Notes: generated from the sequence alone by a model not told the origin. A DNA stretch of 64,000 nt from Amycolatopsis decaplanina DSM 44594 (GCF_000342005.1 NZ_AOHO01000071.1:1-64000); one strand, 5' to 3'. Shown: positions 27,515-36,494, counted from the stretch's first letter. Program-made: numbers and translations.

Positions 27515-27820
27515 ATGGCCGATAGCGGACCTTTCGGACCTGGCCAGAATCCTCGTTTCGACGAGGACCTGGTAGGCCTCGACCCGTACGACCCCGAAGC
27601 CCGTGCCTTCGCCGAGCATCTGGACCGCATCGAACGCTGCGGCCCGAACTTCACGGTGGAGGCCTGCCTCGACGGTGTCTCCGATTTCGCCGACTCCAGC
27701 AACCGTCTCGGCGGTCTGCGCTGGTGGGTTTCGGCACTGGTCGTGGTCCTCATCGTGCTCGGCGTGATGGTCACCGCATGGGACATCATCGGCCGGGCCA
27801 TCACGTGGCTCGCGGGGTAA
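27515..27820 (+). CDS. Small membrane protein of unknown function
   Basis: A 101-residue protein. The first 68 residues are acidic and soluble (MADSGPFGPGQNPRFDEDL and onward) and contain two cysteines; one transmembrane helix follows (about 71-94, WWVSALVVVLIVLGVMVTAW). I do not recognise the family. The start is supported by a TACTGT box ending 7 nt before the ATG (leaderless). The next gene, msrB, begins 2 nt after its stop, so the two are probably cotranscribed. Confidence 0.7.
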   Translation: MADSGPFGPGQNPRFDEDLVGLDPYDPEARAFAEHLDRIERCGPNFTVEACLDGVSDFADSSNRLGGLRWWVSALVVVLIVLGVMVTAWDIIGRAITWLAG

Positions 27821-27821
27821 C

Positions 27822-28262
27822 GTGGAACCGGTGAAAGGCATGAAACCCGTTGTCGGAGCCACGCCGCGCGTGGTCAAGTCCGAGCAGGAATGGCGGGAGC
27901 AGCTCAGCCCCGACGAGTACGCCGTGCTCCGCCAGGCGGGCACCGAGCGCCCCTTCACCGGGGAGTACACCGACACCAAGACCACCGGTGTCTATCAGTG
28001 CCGAGCCTGTGGTGCCGAACTGTTCCGCAGTGACACGAAATTCGAGAGCCATTGCGGCTGGCCGTCGTTCTACGACCCGGCCGACACCGACGCCGTCCTC
28101 CTCCGCGAGGACACCACCATGGGGATGCGGCGGATCGAGGTGCTGTGCAAGTCGTGCCACAGCCACCTCGGGCACGTCTTCGAAGGCGAAGGCTACGCCA
28201 CGCCGACGGACCAGCGGTACTGCATCAACTCGATCTCGCTGAAGCTCGTTCCCGAGTCGTAA
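27822..28262 (+). CDS. msrB: Peptide-methionine (R)-S-oxide reductase
   Basis: A 146-residue MsrB. It reduces methionine-R-sulfoxide in proteins. The catalytic Cys is in RYCINSISL near the C-terminus; two CxxC pairs (CRAC and CKSC) bind structural zinc; SHCGWPSF is the family signature. The GTG at 27822 is the first in-frame start after the preceding stop; a GTG at 27831 or ATG at 27840 would also leave the domain intact. It is followed by a strong hairpin. Its position between a conserved backbone and the heme genes resembles Rv2674. Confidence 0.92.
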   Translation: MEPVKGMKPVVGATPRVVKSEQEWREQLSPDEYAVLRQAGTERPFTGEYTDTKTTGVYQCRACGAELFRSDTKFESHCGWPSFYDPADTDAVLLREDTTMGMRRIEVLCKSCHSHLGHVFEGEGYATPTDQRYCINSISLKLVPES

Positions 28263-28277
28263 CCGACCGAAGCGAAC

Positions 28278-28333
28278 CACCGCCCTCCCCGACGCGTTTC
28301 CGAGGAACAGGAACAGCGTCGGGGAGGGCGGTG
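28278..28333 (+). terminator. Hairpin that buries the next gene's ribosome site
   Basis: A perfect 18-bp stem, 28278-28295 with 28316-28333, and a 20-nt loop. It follows the msrB stop by 15 nt. Its right arm contains GGGGAGGG (28321-28328), the only plausible ribosome site for the ATG at 28338, so transcripts reading through msrB should be poorly translated for the next gene. Confidence 0.7.
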
Positions 28334-28337
28334 TCGT

Positions 28338-29204
28338 ATGAACGAACCTTGGGGTATCTCCGGACCTGCTTTCGCCTGGCTCTACGGAGCCTGCGCCGTC
28401 CTGCCGGTGGCGCTCGCCGCGGTGTACGAACTGTGGCTGCGCCGTGACACCGGCGCCAGAGCGGTGCCCGGCCTCTATCACCTGGCCGCGCTGGCGGACG
28501 GCGCGGAGCGGGTCACCGACACCGCGGTCGCCGGACTGCTCGAACGGCACTCCCTCCGGCCCGACGGCCGCGGGATCCTGCACCCGGTCAGGCCGGTTCC
28601 GGCCGATCCGTTCGAGCGCGCGGTCGTCTCGCTCGTGCACGGCAACGGAATCGGCCTGCGTGAACTGCGCGCGAAGATGACGCGGCACGAGGTCGTCCGA
28701 GAGCTGCGCGCCGATCTGGAGCGGAGAGGCCTGATGGTCGTCGAGAAGCGCCGCCGGTCGGGCTGGCAATGCGCGATCGCCGCGTACGTGGCCGTCTTCG
28801 CACTGGGGATCGCGAGGCTGACCAACGCCGTACCGCTGAAGCGGCCGGTCGGCGCCCTCGTCATCCTGATCATCGGTGTGGCCGGTGCGATCGGCCTGGC
28901 TGTGTGGCGGCAGTGGCCGGACAGGTCCGGCCGTGCGACCACCGCGGGCACGCTGGCGCTCGGCTACGGCGACTGGGACCGCGGCCTGGCGCGCACCACG
29001 GCCGGGCAGGTGGCGCTCAACGGGTTGCAGGCCTTCCCCGACCGGATCGTCGCGGCCACGCTGATCAAGACCGGCGGCACGAAGGCCAGGTTGTTCGCCG
29101 GGACGGCGAGCACTTGCGGCGGTGGCGCGTCGTACGCCGTCGGTTCCTCGTGCGGTGGTGGAGGATCCTCCTGCGGCGGCGGAGGCGGAGGGTGCGGAGG
29201 ATGA
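28338..29204 (+). CDS. TIGR04222 domain membrane protein with Cys/Gly-rich tail, copy 1
   Basis: A 288-residue membrane protein. One helix lies near the N-terminus (about 10-32) and two follow the first soluble domain (about 147-165 and 176-196). The soluble part carries LYHLAALADGAERVTDTAVAG, the TIGR04222 signature shared with the next two genes. The last 30 or so residues are almost only Cys, Gly and Ser (SSCGGGGSSC, GGGGGGCGG; four Cys). Such tails in this family look like modification substrates. The downstream DUF692 oxidase supports this, but it is inference. Its tail codons contain GGAGG runs that serve the next start. Confidence 0.8.
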   Translation: MNEPWGISGPAFAWLYGACAVLPVALAAVYELWLRRDTGARAVPGLYHLAALADGAERVTDTAVAGLLERHSLRPDGRGILHPVRPVPADPFERAVVSLVHGNGIGLRELRAKMTRHEVVRELRADLERRGLMVVEKRRRSGWQCAIAAYVAVFALGIARLTNAVPLKRPVGALVILIIGVAGAIGLAVWRQWPDRSGRATTAGTLALGYGDWDRGLARTTAGQVALNGLQAFPDRIVAATLIKTGGTKARLFAGTASTCGGGASYAVGSSCGGGGSSCGGGGGGCGG

Positions 29205-29776
29205 ACCAACTCGAAACGATCTACCAGGTCGCTTACCTCACCGGCGGCCCCGACCGGGTCACGGACACCGCCGTCGCGGGAGCCCTCGAGCGGAAGGTGG
29301 CCCGGCTCGACAGGTCCGGTGTCCTGCGCCGGAGCTCCGCCAAACCTGCCGACCCGTTCGTGCTGGCGGTGGTGGAGTCCCTTCCCAAGGTGCGGATCGA
29401 GCGGGTACGTGAAGCCTTGCGCGAGTCGGAACCGATGCGGTCGCTGAGGGCGGCACTCCTGGCCGACGGCCTGGTCGTCACGGCGTATCACTGGCGACGG
29501 GCTTGGCACGCCGTCACCGTCCGGCTCGGCCGGGCGCACCGCGAGGTGTGGACGACGAAAGCGGGCGAGTCGGCGCTTTCCCGGGCGAGCGAGGATCCAG
29601 CTCTCGTCACCGGCGCGACGGGCGCGGTGGCGCTGGGCGGCCTCGCCGCCTATCCGGATCAGCGGTCCGCGCGGCTCCTGACCCTGAAGACACCCTCCAC
29701 CCGAGGTAGGGCCCAAGTCGCCGTCGGCGCCCCTTATGACGGTCTAACGGACGTCGTGGACGGTTCGCCCGACTGA
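29201..29776 (+). CDS. Reduced TIGR04222 paralogue without tail, copy 2
   Basis: A 191-residue soluble paralogue of its neighbours, starting MNQLETIYQVAYLTGGPDRV. It keeps the TIGR04222 core (GGPDRVTDTAVAGALER, and TGAVALGGLAAYPD near the end) but lacks the N-terminal helix, the central membrane pair and the Cys-rich tail. The ATG overlaps the stop of copy 1 by 4 nt. It could be a regulator or scaffold, or a decaying duplicate; the frame is intact. Confidence 0.75.
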   Translation: MNQLETIYQVAYLTGGPDRVTDTAVAGALERKVARLDRSGVLRRSSAKPADPFVLAVVESLPKVRIERVREALRESEPMRSLRAALLADGLVVTAYHWRRAWHAVTVRLGRAHREVWTTKAGESALSRASEDPALVTGATGAVALGGLAAYPDQRSARLLTLKTPSTRGRAQVAVGAPYDGLTDVVDGSPD

Positions 29777-29857
29777 TCGAATGGTTCGCGGGAACCATGC
29801 CCGGGCGGAAAAGCGTCCGACTACGGTAAGTGCACCTGCTCGTGAAAGGCCCGTGCG

Positions 29858-30805
29858 ATGGAATACACCTGGGGCATCCCCGGACCCACTTTCCTGGCGA
29901 TCTACGCCGTCCTGCTGGTGTTCCCCCTGATCGCCGGTCTCGGGTGGACGATCGCGGTCAAGCTCGGCCGCAAGGCGCCGCGCGCCGCGGTGAGCGGGCC
30001 GCAACCGACGGTGTACGAACTCGCCTATCTCGCCGGTGGCCCGGACAGGGTGGTCGACACGGCCATCGCGGCCCTGGTCGAACGCGGGACCTTGCGGGTC
30101 AGCAGCTCGAAGCAGCTGCAACTGACGGGGCCCTTGCCCACCGACCCGCTCGAGAAGGCGGTCGCCAAGGGGGCCGGGCCGGGCTACAACGCCACGACCC
30201 GCGGTATTCGTGACCGGCTGCGGATGTCGGGGCCGATGCAGGCGCTCGCCAAGGATCTGGAGGCGCGGGGACTGGTCGTGGCCGACCGGGCGCCGCGGAT
30301 CCGCCAGGTCGTGTTCTTCCTGTATCTCGCCGTGCTCGTCCTCGGTGTGGTGCGCCTGATCGCCGGGATCTCCGGTGACCGTCCCGTCGGTTTCCTCATC
30401 CCGCTGCTGTTCTGCGCCGGGTTCGCGACGCTGATCGCCCGCGCCGTCAAGAACAAGCGGACCGGCCCGCGACCGACCAGCGAGGGCAACCGGATCCTCG
30501 GCAGTGCCAACAGCGCATTGGTGCGGGAGCGCAAACGCGGCATCCCCAACGTGCCGGCGGTGGGCGGCGTGGCCGGTGGTGCGCTGCTGGGCGGCGCCGC
30601 CGCGGCGGTCGCCCTCGGCGGGCTCGCCTACTACCCCGACGAGGAACTGAGCGCGGCCTTGATCCCGCCTCCGGTCTCCGGTGGTTTCGGCGGCGGTTCG
30701 TCCGGTGGCGGCAGCACGTGCAGCACCGGTTCCTCGTGCAGCAGCTCCAGCAGCAGTTCCTGTGGCGGCGGCAGTTCCTGTGGAGGCGGCGGCTGTGGTG
30801 GCTGA
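29858..30805 (+). CDS. TIGR04222 domain membrane protein with Cys/Ser/Gly-rich tail, copy 3
   Basis: A 315-residue membrane protein with an N-terminal helix (about 8-30), a TIGR04222 core (YELAYLAGGPDRVVDTAIAA), two further helices (about 150-170 and 176-195), and a 41-residue tail with five Cys (STCSTGSSCSSSSSSSC, GGGSSCGGGGCGG). A TACGGT box at 29822-29827 suggests its own promoter, and GTGAAAGG upstream could act as ribosome site. The coding end overlaps the DUF692 oxidase start by 11 nt, and the GGAGG in its tail codons (30782-30786) is that gene's ribosome site. Confidence 0.82.
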   Translation: MEYTWGIPGPTFLAIYAVLLVFPLIAGLGWTIAVKLGRKAPRAAVSGPQPTVYELAYLAGGPDRVVDTAIAALVERGTLRVSSSKQLQLTGPLPTDPLEKAVAKGAGPGYNATTRGIRDRLRMSGPMQALAKDLEARGLVVADRAPRIRQVVFFLYLAVLVLGVVRLIAGISGDRPVGFLIPLLFCAGFATLIARAVKNKRTGPRPTSEGNRILGSANSALVRERKRGIPNVPAVGGVAGGALLGGAAAAVALGGLAYYPDEELSAALIPPPVSGGFGGGSSGGGSTCSTGSSCSSSSSSSCGGGSSCGGGGCGG

Positions 30806-31610
30806 CGGGCCCGGCCGCCTAGGGATCGGCATCGGCTGGCGGCACGAGCTGGACCTGTCGATCGCGCGGCTGCCCGGCGTCGACTGGGTCGAGGTCGTCG
30901 CCGAAAACCTGCACGCCGGGCACCTTCCCGAGACCCTGGTCGCTTTGCGCGACAAGGGAATGCCGGTCCTGCCGCACGCGGTCTCGCTGTCGCTGGGCGG
31001 GGCCGAGCCGCTGGACACCGCGCGCGTGGAGCATCTCGCGGAGGTCACCCGCGAGCTCGGCGCGCCGATGGCCAGCGACCACGTGTGCTTCGTGCGCGCG
31101 GGCGGCCTCGACTCGGGCCACCTGATGCCGCTCCCCCGTACCCGGGAAGCGCTCGACGTCCTGGTGGACAACGTCAAACTGGCGCAGACCGTCGTCGGGG
31201 TCCCGTTCGCACTGGAGAACATCGCGGCGGTGCTGGAATGGCCGGACGCGGAGTTCACCGAATCGGAGTTCCTGCGGGAGCTCACCGACCGGACCGGCTG
31301 CCTGCTGATCATCGACGTCGCCAACCTGTACGCCAACGCCCGCAACCTCGGCACCGATCCCGAACGGTTCCTCGACGAGATCCCCTGGGAGCGCCTGGCG
31401 TACACGCATATGGCGGGCGGTGTCGAACGCGACGGCGTCTACCACGACACGCACGCCCATCCGGTGGTGCCGGAGGTGCTCGATCTGCTGCGCGAACTGC
31501 GACGGCGCACCGAACCGCCGGGCGTCCTGCTGGAACGCGACGACGACTATCCGTCCGACGCCGAGCTGGCGGCCGAGCTGGCCGCGCTGCGGGAAGCGGT
31601 CTCGCCGTGA
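30795..31610 (+). CDS. DUF692 family multinuclear non-heme iron oxidase (MNIO)
   Basis: A 271-residue DUF692 protein, the family of MbnB and TglH, which bind two or three irons and modify cysteines of ribosomal peptides. Candidate ligands are in the family blocks: LPHAVSLSLGG, SDHVCF, ALENIAAV, IIDVANLYANARN, YTHMAGG, DTHAHPVV and LLERDDDYP. GTG at 30795 is 8 nt after GGAGG; a second GTG at 30798 is possible. It overlaps copy 3 by 11 nt and its partner gene by 4 nt. I infer that it acts on the Cys-rich tails of the TIGR04222 proteins next to it. Confidence 0.88.
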   Translation: MVADGPGRLGIGIGWRHELDLSIARLPGVDWVEVVAENLHAGHLPETLVALRDKGMPVLPHAVSLSLGGAEPLDTARVEHLAEVTRELGAPMASDHVCFVRAGGLDSGHLMPLPRTREALDVLVDNVKLAQTVVGVPFALENIAAVLEWPDAEFTESEFLRELTDRTGCLLIIDVANLYANARNLGTDPERFLDEIPWERLAYTHMAGGVERDGVYHDTHAHPVVPEVLDLLRELRRRTEPPGVLLERDDDYPSDAELAAELAALREAVSP

Positions 31611-31951
31611 CTTCGCCTCGCGAACGGCTCGCCGGACGGCAGGCCGAGCTGCTCAAGGCGCTCCTCGCCGGGGGTGACGCTCCGGCAGGCTTCGACGCGG
31701 ACAGGCTCCGCGTCGAAGCGAACGTCTTGCGGAACAAACAAAGCAGGCTGGCCGCGTATCTGCGGCCGGACCTCGCCGAGGCCCTCGGTGACCGGTTCGC
31801 CGCGCTCTTCCGCGAGTACGCGACAAGCCACCCGAAGACCGACGCGATCCGCTCCCGGGCCTACGCCGACGCCTTCGGCGCGTGGCTCGTGGACCGGGGC
31901 GAGGTACCCAAGCCCCGGGGCCGGTTCTCGAACTGGCTACGCCGCAAGTAG
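31607..31951 (+). CDS. MNIO partner protein (SCO6045-like C-terminal domain)
   Basis: A 114-residue basic helical protein, VTSPRERLAGRQAELLKALL and onward. In Streptomyces a related segment is, as I recall, attached to or next to the DUF692 protein (SCO6045 type). MNIO enzymes normally need a small partner to bind the substrate (for example MbnC or the DUF2063 proteins), and this gene fits that place, overlapping the oxidase by 4 nt (GTGA). Its TAG stop is inside the family D element. The partner role is inference. Confidence 0.75.
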   Translation: MTSPRERLAGRQAELLKALLAGGDAPAGFDADRLRVEANVLRNKQSRLAAYLRPDLAEALGDRFAALFREYATSHPKTDAIRSRAYADAFGAWLVDRGEVPKPRGRFSNWLRRK

Positions 31952-31965
31952 GTGACTAATTGCGG
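31943..31965 (-). repeat. Family D short dispersed element, copy 2
   Basis: An exact reverse-complement copy of the 23-base unit at 6779-6801. It contains the stop codon of the MNIO partner gene and ends 4 nt before the stop of the convergent CoA transferase gene. Confidence 0.7.
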
Positions 31966-31968
31966 CGG

Positions 31969-33327
31969 TCACCAGACCGCGCGATCGCTCCCCGCGACGT
32001 GCGTCGCTTCCGTCCACTGTGGATTCGAGCCCGGCAGTGTGCCTGCCATCTTGACCCGGGTGACCCGGCCGAGCTGACCGTCGACGTCTTCCAGCCACTC
32101 GGCGCCGTCGAAGCCGGCGGGCCCGGCTTCCTTGCGTCCCAAGGAGTTCAGCCACTCCCCGGTCCCGGCGAGCGAAGTGCGGACATGCTGGCTGCCGCCC
32201 TCGGTGGCCGCCCGGCGGACGGCGGTCATGATCGCCGCCGCGGTGAGCCAGCCGGTCGCGTGGTCGAGCGCCTGCACCGGAAGCGGCCCCGGGCCGTCGA
32301 GCCCGGCCGTCCTGCCGCCTTCGTCGGCGATCCCCGACGCCATCTGCACCAGGCTGTCGAACCCGCGCCTGCGCGCCCACGGCCCTTCCCAGCCGTAGGC
32401 GGACAGGTCCGCGACCACGATGCCCGGCCGGAGCCCGGCGATCGCCTCCGGCGAGAAACCCTTGGCCGTCAACGAACCCGGCCGGAAACCCTGCAGCACG
32501 ACATCGGCGCGGGCGATCAGCTTGCGCAGCCGCGAGCGCCCGGCTTCGGTCTCCAGATCGACGTACGCCGAGAGTTTCCCCATGCCGGTGTCGACGGCCA
32601 GCGGCGGCACGGTCGGCAGCTGGGCCGACCCGATGTGCATGACGGTGGCGCCGTGCGCGGCGAGCACGCGGCCCGCGACCGGTCCGGCGATGACGTGGGT
32701 CAGGTCCAGGATCCGCACTCCGCCCAGCGGCCGGCCGGATTCGAACAGCCGCACGGGTTCCGACGGTCCGAGCGGCCGGATCTCGGCGATCGGCAGCGCG
32801 CTCGACGCCTGTCCCTGCTTGTGCGCCAGCCACTCGTCGCGGGTGCGCAGCACGGCGGCGGCACCGCCGGCGCCGACCACCGCCGACTCGACCTCGTACT
32901 TCGACTTGGCCGCCACGACCTTCTCGAACGCCGCACGGGTCGCGGGCACGCCGAGGCCCCAGCACACGGCGGAGACGTGACGCGGGTAGTTGCAGTGCAG
33001 CCGCACCCAGCCGTCGTTCGCGCGGTAGTCGCCGGACAGCGGCGCGCTGAACGGCACCGGTTCCCCGTCGACGCGGATGTACTGCTCACTGTGGAACGAC
33101 GCCGCGGCGTGCCGGGTGTCGACCGAGATCTTGCCCGGCTCGATTCCCCGCAGCCGCAACAGTTCCCCGGCCGCGAGCGTCGCCGCGGCGATGCTCGTCG
33201 TCGCCGCCTCCTCGACCCGGAAGGTCCCGGGCAGCACCGACTCGGGACCGGTGATCTCGACGGCGTCTTCGGCGAGGGTGTCGCCGGTGAGCGTGGTCCA
33301 GACGCGTGCGTCCACTGATGCTTTCAC
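31969..33327 (-). CDS. CaiB/BaiF (class III) CoA transferase family protein
   Basis: A 452-residue protein. Class III CoA transferases exchange CoA between carboxylic acids through an aspartyl-CoA intermediate. The family core starts near residue 200 (GGVRILDLTHVIAGPVAGRVL); the likely catalytic Asp is in VQALDHATG. The first 200 residues resemble a second, degenerate half of the same fold, so this may be a fused pseudodimer. GTG start, overlapping the hemQ stop by one base (TAGTG), which makes it the last gene of the heme operon. The substrate is unknown. Confidence 0.82.
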   Translation of the reverse strand: MKASVDARVWTTLTGDTLAEDAVEITGPESVLPGTFRVEEAATTSIAAATLAAGELLRLRGIEPGKISVDTRHAAASFHSEQYIRVDGEPVPFSAPLSGDYRANDGWVRLHCNYPRHVSAVCWGLGVPATRAAFEKVVAAKSKYEVESAVVGAGGAAAVLRTRDEWLAHKQGQASSALPIAEIRPLGPSEPVRLFESGRPLGGVRILDLTHVIAGPVAGRVLAAHGATVMHIGSAQLPTVPPLAVDTGMGKLSAYVDLETEAGRSRLRKLIARADVVLQGFRPGSLTAKGFSPEAIAGLRPGIVVADLSAYGWEGPWARRRGFDSLVQMASGIADEGGRTAGLDGPGPLPVQALDHATGWLTAAAIMTAVRRAATEGGSQHVRTSLAGTGEWLNSLGRKEAGPAGFDGAEWLEDVDGQLGRVTRVKMAGTLPGSNPQWTEATHVAGSDRAVW

Positions 33328-34019
33328 TAGGGCAGCAGGGCGATCAGTTCGGCGGGCGACACCTTCGTCCCGGTGTAGAACGGGATTTCCTCGCGCACGT
33401 GGAGGCGGGCCTCGGTGCCGCGCAGGTGACGCATCAGGTCGACGATGCGGTGCAGTTCATCGGCTTCGAAGGCCAGGATCCACTCGTAGTCGCCCAGCGC
33501 GAACGACGCGACCGTGTTGGCGCGGACGTCCGGGTAGTCGCGGGCCTCCTTGCCGTGGTCGGCGAGCATCTTGCGGCGCTCGTCGTCCGGCAGCAGGTAC
33601 CACTCGTAGGAGCGCACGAACGGGTAGACGCAGATGAACTTGCGGGCCTCTTCACCGGCGAGGAACGCCGGGATGTGGCTCTTGTTGAACTCCGCCGGGC
33701 GGTGCAGCGCGACCTGGCTCCACACCGGCGCCGACGCGCGGCCGAGCGGGGTGTGCCGGAAACCGCTGTACGCTGCCTGGACCTGCTCGATCTCCTCGGC
33801 GTGCCACCAGATCATGTAGTCGGCGTCGGCGCGCAGTCCCGAGAGGTCGTAGACACCGCGGACGACGACGCCTTTGGCCTCCAGCGCGTCGAGGTACTCG
33901 GTGGTCTCCGCGGTCGCCTTCGCACGGTCTTCGCCGAGCTTGCCCTGCTCGGCCCGGAAGACCGACCAGGCGGTGTAGCGGATGGTGTCATTGAGCTCGT
34001 TGTAGTTCAGCCGCGCCAT
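33327..34019 (-). CDS. hemQ: Coproheme decarboxylase (chlorite dismutase family)
   Basis: A 230-residue HemQ/ChdC. It converts coproheme to heme b, the last step of the Gram-positive heme pathway, using hydrogen peroxide. [23 protein letters not shown] contains in its first part the probable catalytic Tyr ([11 protein letters not shown]), and a His in the following MLADHG block is a candidate proximal ligand. The start at 34019 ([20 protein letters not shown]) matches the family; the frame is open upstream into hemY. It is 25 nt downstream of hemY. Confidence 0.92.
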   Translation of the reverse strand: MARLNYNELNDTIRYTAWSVFRAEQGKLGEDRAKATAETTEYLDALEAKGVVVRGVYDLSGLRADADYMIWWHAEEIEQVQAAYSGFRHTPLGRASAPVWSQVALHRPAEFNKSHIPAFLAGEEARKFICVYPFVRSYEWYLLPDDERRKMLADHGKEARDYPDVRANTVASFALGDYEWILAFEADELHRIVDLMRHLRGTEARLHVREEIPFYTGTKVSPAELIALLP

Positions 34020-34044
34020 ACCGCCATCTTGGCACTGCCGGTGC

Positions 34045-35424
34045 TCAAGAGCCCTCGTGGGTCCGTGTGATCCCGGCGATGCGGCGGGCGGCCGTCTCGG
34101 CGGTGGCGACGCAGGCCGGGAGCCCGACGCCGTGCAGCGTCGCGCCCGCCACCGCGAGCCCCGGGACGTCCGCGACGCCACGTTCGATCCGCTCGACGAG
34201 TTCGAGATGTCCGGTGCCGTACTGCGGGAGCCCGCCGCCCCATCGGGTCACGAGGATGTCGACCGGCTCGGCGGTGACACCGGTCAGCCGGGCCAGATCG
34301 TCGCGGACCACGCGCACGAGCTCGTCGTCGTCCGCGTGCAGGGCGCCCGGTTCACCGAAGCGGCCGACCGAGCCGCGGACCAGCACAGGACCTTCGCCGT
34401 ACTGCGCCCACTTGCGGGACGAGAAGGTGAACGCCTTCGCGGCGAACGGCTTCCCCGCCGAGTCCCGCTCGCCCGCGCCGATCAGCACCCCGGACGACTC
34501 CGGCAGCGCGGTACCCGGCGGGAGCGCGAGCGCGACCACCGCCATCGAAGCGAGTTCGACCTCCGCGAACGCCGACGACGCCACTCCCGCGACGCCGTCG
34601 AGCAACCGTCGTGCCGAAGGCGCCGGGACGGCGAGAAGGACGGAGTCGGCATCGAGGTCGCCGACCTTCCAGCCGCTGGAGGTGCGCTCGAGCGCCGTCA
34701 CCGTGGTCCCGGTCCGGATTTCGGCGCGGGACAGCTCCGCGAGCCGCGCGATCAGCCTCCCGAATCCGCCGAGAAGTGTCCCGAAGACCGGAGCCGTGCT
34801 CGGCGACGCGGGCATGAGGGAGGCGGCGCCCTCGGTGAGCGAACGCGCGCCGCGGTCCACGGCGGACGCGAGACCCGGCATCGTCGCGCGCAGCCCGAGC
34901 CCGTCCGCTCCTCCGGCGTAGACCCCGCCGAGCAACGGGTCGACGAGCCGGTCGACCAGTTCGTCACCGAACCGCTCGCGCAGCAGCGGGCCGAGCGGTA
35001 CGTCCTTGGCGGGCAGCTCCAGCGGCGGGAGCGACGACTCGGCCTCGACCAGCGCTCGGCCCTTCTCCGAAAGCACCCCCGCGACCGCGTCGGCCGAGGC
35101 GGGGACGCCCATGACCGTGCCCGGCGGCAGACCGAGCACCGATCCACCGGCGTGGATCTTGGCGCGGGCCTTGGTGGGGTGGACGACGCTTTCGCCAAGC
35201 CCGATCTCCCGGACCAGGGCGAGCACCTCGGGACGGCGGGCGAGGAAGGCCTCGGCTCCGACGTCGTAGCGTTCACCGGCCAGTTCGATCGTGCGGAGTT
35301 TCCCGCCGAGGGACCCGGTCGCCTCGAAGACGACGATCCGGGCGTCTTCGCCGAGCAGGGTCCGCAGCCGATACGCCGCGGTCAGTCCTGAGATACCGCC
35401 ACCGACGACGGCGACGGTCGTCAC
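34045..35424 (-). CDS. hemY: Coproporphyrinogen III oxidase (HemY/HemG-type)
   Basis: A 459-residue flavoprotein that oxidises coproporphyrinogen III to coproporphyrin III (CgoX), or protoporphyrinogen in the classical naming. The N-terminal FAD-binding motif is [15 protein letters not shown], and the C-terminal [17 protein letters not shown] belongs to the FAD domain. Because hemQ is in the same operon, the coproporphyrin route is the more likely one. The GTG start overlaps the hemE stop by 4 nt. Confidence 0.93.
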   Translation of the reverse strand: MTTVAVVGGGISGLTAAYRLRTLLGEDARIVVFEATGSLGGKLRTIELAGERYDVGAEAFLARRPEVLALVREIGLGESVVHPTKARAKIHAGGSVLGLPPGTVMGVPASADAVAGVLSEKGRALVEAESSLPPLELPAKDVPLGPLLRERFGDELVDRLVDPLLGGVYAGGADGLGLRATMPGLASAVDRGARSLTEGAASLMPASPSTAPVFGTLLGGFGRLIARLAELSRAEIRTGTTVTALERTSSGWKVGDLDADSVLLAVPAPSARRLLDGVAGVASSAFAEVELASMAVVALALPPGTALPESSGVLIGAGERDSAGKPFAAKAFTFSSRKWAQYGEGPVLVRGSVGRFGEPGALHADDDELVRVVRDDLARLTGVTAEPVDILVTRWGGGLPQYGTGHLELVERIERGVADVPGLAVAGATLHGVGLPACVATAETAARRIAGITRTHEGS

Positions 35425-36494
35425 GGCTGGAGGTCGTGCACCAGCCCGACCACGCGCGTCAGTACGTCCGGGTCGACGCCGGGCAGCACGCCGTGGCCGA
35501 GGTTGAAGATGTGGCCGTCCGCCGCGCGGCCCTCGGCGAGGATCCGCCGGACCTCCGCCTCGAGCACCGGCCAGGACGCGTGCAGCAGCGCCGGGTCGAG
35601 GTTGCCCTGGACGACCCCGCCGCCGAGCCGCCGGACGGCCTCGTCGAGCGGGACGCGCCAGTCGACGCCGACCACGTCGGCGCCCGCGTCGCGCATGGCC
35701 ACCAGCAGCTCACCGGTGCCGACGCCGAAGTGGATCCGGGGCACGCCGTGGCTCGCGACCGCGGACAGCACCTTCGCCGAATGAGGGAGGACGAACTCGC
35801 GGTAGTCCCGCTCCGAGAGCGCGCCCGCCCACGAGTCGAACAGCTGGATCGCGTCGGCCCCGGCGTCGAGCTGCGCGCCGAGGAAGGTGATCGCCATGTC
35901 CGCCAGGCGCCCCGCCAGCTCGTGCCACAGCTCCGGTTCGGAGTGCATGAGCGCCTTGGTGTGCTCGTGGTTGCGGCTCGGACCGCCCTCGATGAGGTAC
36001 GAGGCAAGGGTGAACGGCGCGCCGGCGAACCCGATCAGCGGCGTCTCGCCCAGCGACCCGACCAGCAGCCGGACCCCTTCGGCGACCCGCTCGACCTGCT
36101 CGGGTTCCAGCACCGGCAGGGCACGTACGCCCGCGGCGTCGCGGATCGGCTCGGCGACGACCGGACCGGTGCCCGCGACGATGTCGATGTCGAGGCCCGC
36201 CGCCTTGAGCGGGACGACGATGTCACTGAAGAGGATGGCCGCGTCGACGCCGTGACGGCGGATCGGCTGGAGCGTGATCTCGGCGAGCATCTCGGGGTCG
36301 AAGCACGCGTCGAACATCGAGGTGCCCTCGCGCAGCGCCCGGTACTCGGGCAGCGACCGGCCCGCCTGGCGCATGAACCACACGGGGGTGCGAGCCGGGC
36401 GTTCGCCGCGCGCGGCGGCCAGGAACGGCGCACCGGGCAGGGCGCGACGGGCCGCGGGGACGGTCTGCGCGGGAGAAGCAACTGAAGAAGACAT
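35421..36494 (-). CDS. hemE: Uroporphyrinogen decarboxylase
   Basis: A 357-residue TIM-barrel enzyme that removes four acetate carboxyls from uroporphyrinogen III. Signatures seen are [16 protein letters not shown] and [18 protein letters not shown] carries the Tyr/Ser equivalent region, and [10 protein letters not shown] follows. It leads the leftward operon hemE-hemY-hemQ-CoA transferase. The ATG at 36494 has a GTG directly before it (36497); neither has a clear ribosome site. Confidence 0.95.
   Translation of the reverse strand: MSSSVASPAQTVPAARRALPGAPFLAAARGERPARTPVWFMRQAGRSLPEYRALREGTSMFDACFDPEMLAEITLQPIRRHGVDAAILFSDIVVPLKAAGLDIDIVAGTGPVVAEPIRDAAGVRALPVLEPEQVERVAEGVRLLVGSLGETPLIGFAGAPFTLASYLIEGGPSRNHEHTKALMHSEPELWHELAGRLADMAITFLGAQLDAGADAIQLFDSWAGALSERDYREFVLPHSAKVLSAVASHGVPRIHFGVGTGELLVAMRDAGADVVGVDWRVPLDEAVRRLGGGVVQGNLDPALLHASWPVLEAEVRRILAEGRAADGHIFNLGHGVLPGVDPDVLTRVVGLVHDLQP

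Noticed and set aside
27321-27575. 84-aa open frame after the kinase gene
   Set aside because: It begins inside the hairpin arm, has no start signal, and overlaps the better supported gene at 27515.
29201-29776. Pseudogene call for the second TIGR04222 gene
   Set aside because: It lacks the membrane helices and tail, but the frame is intact, translation is coupled and core motifs are kept.
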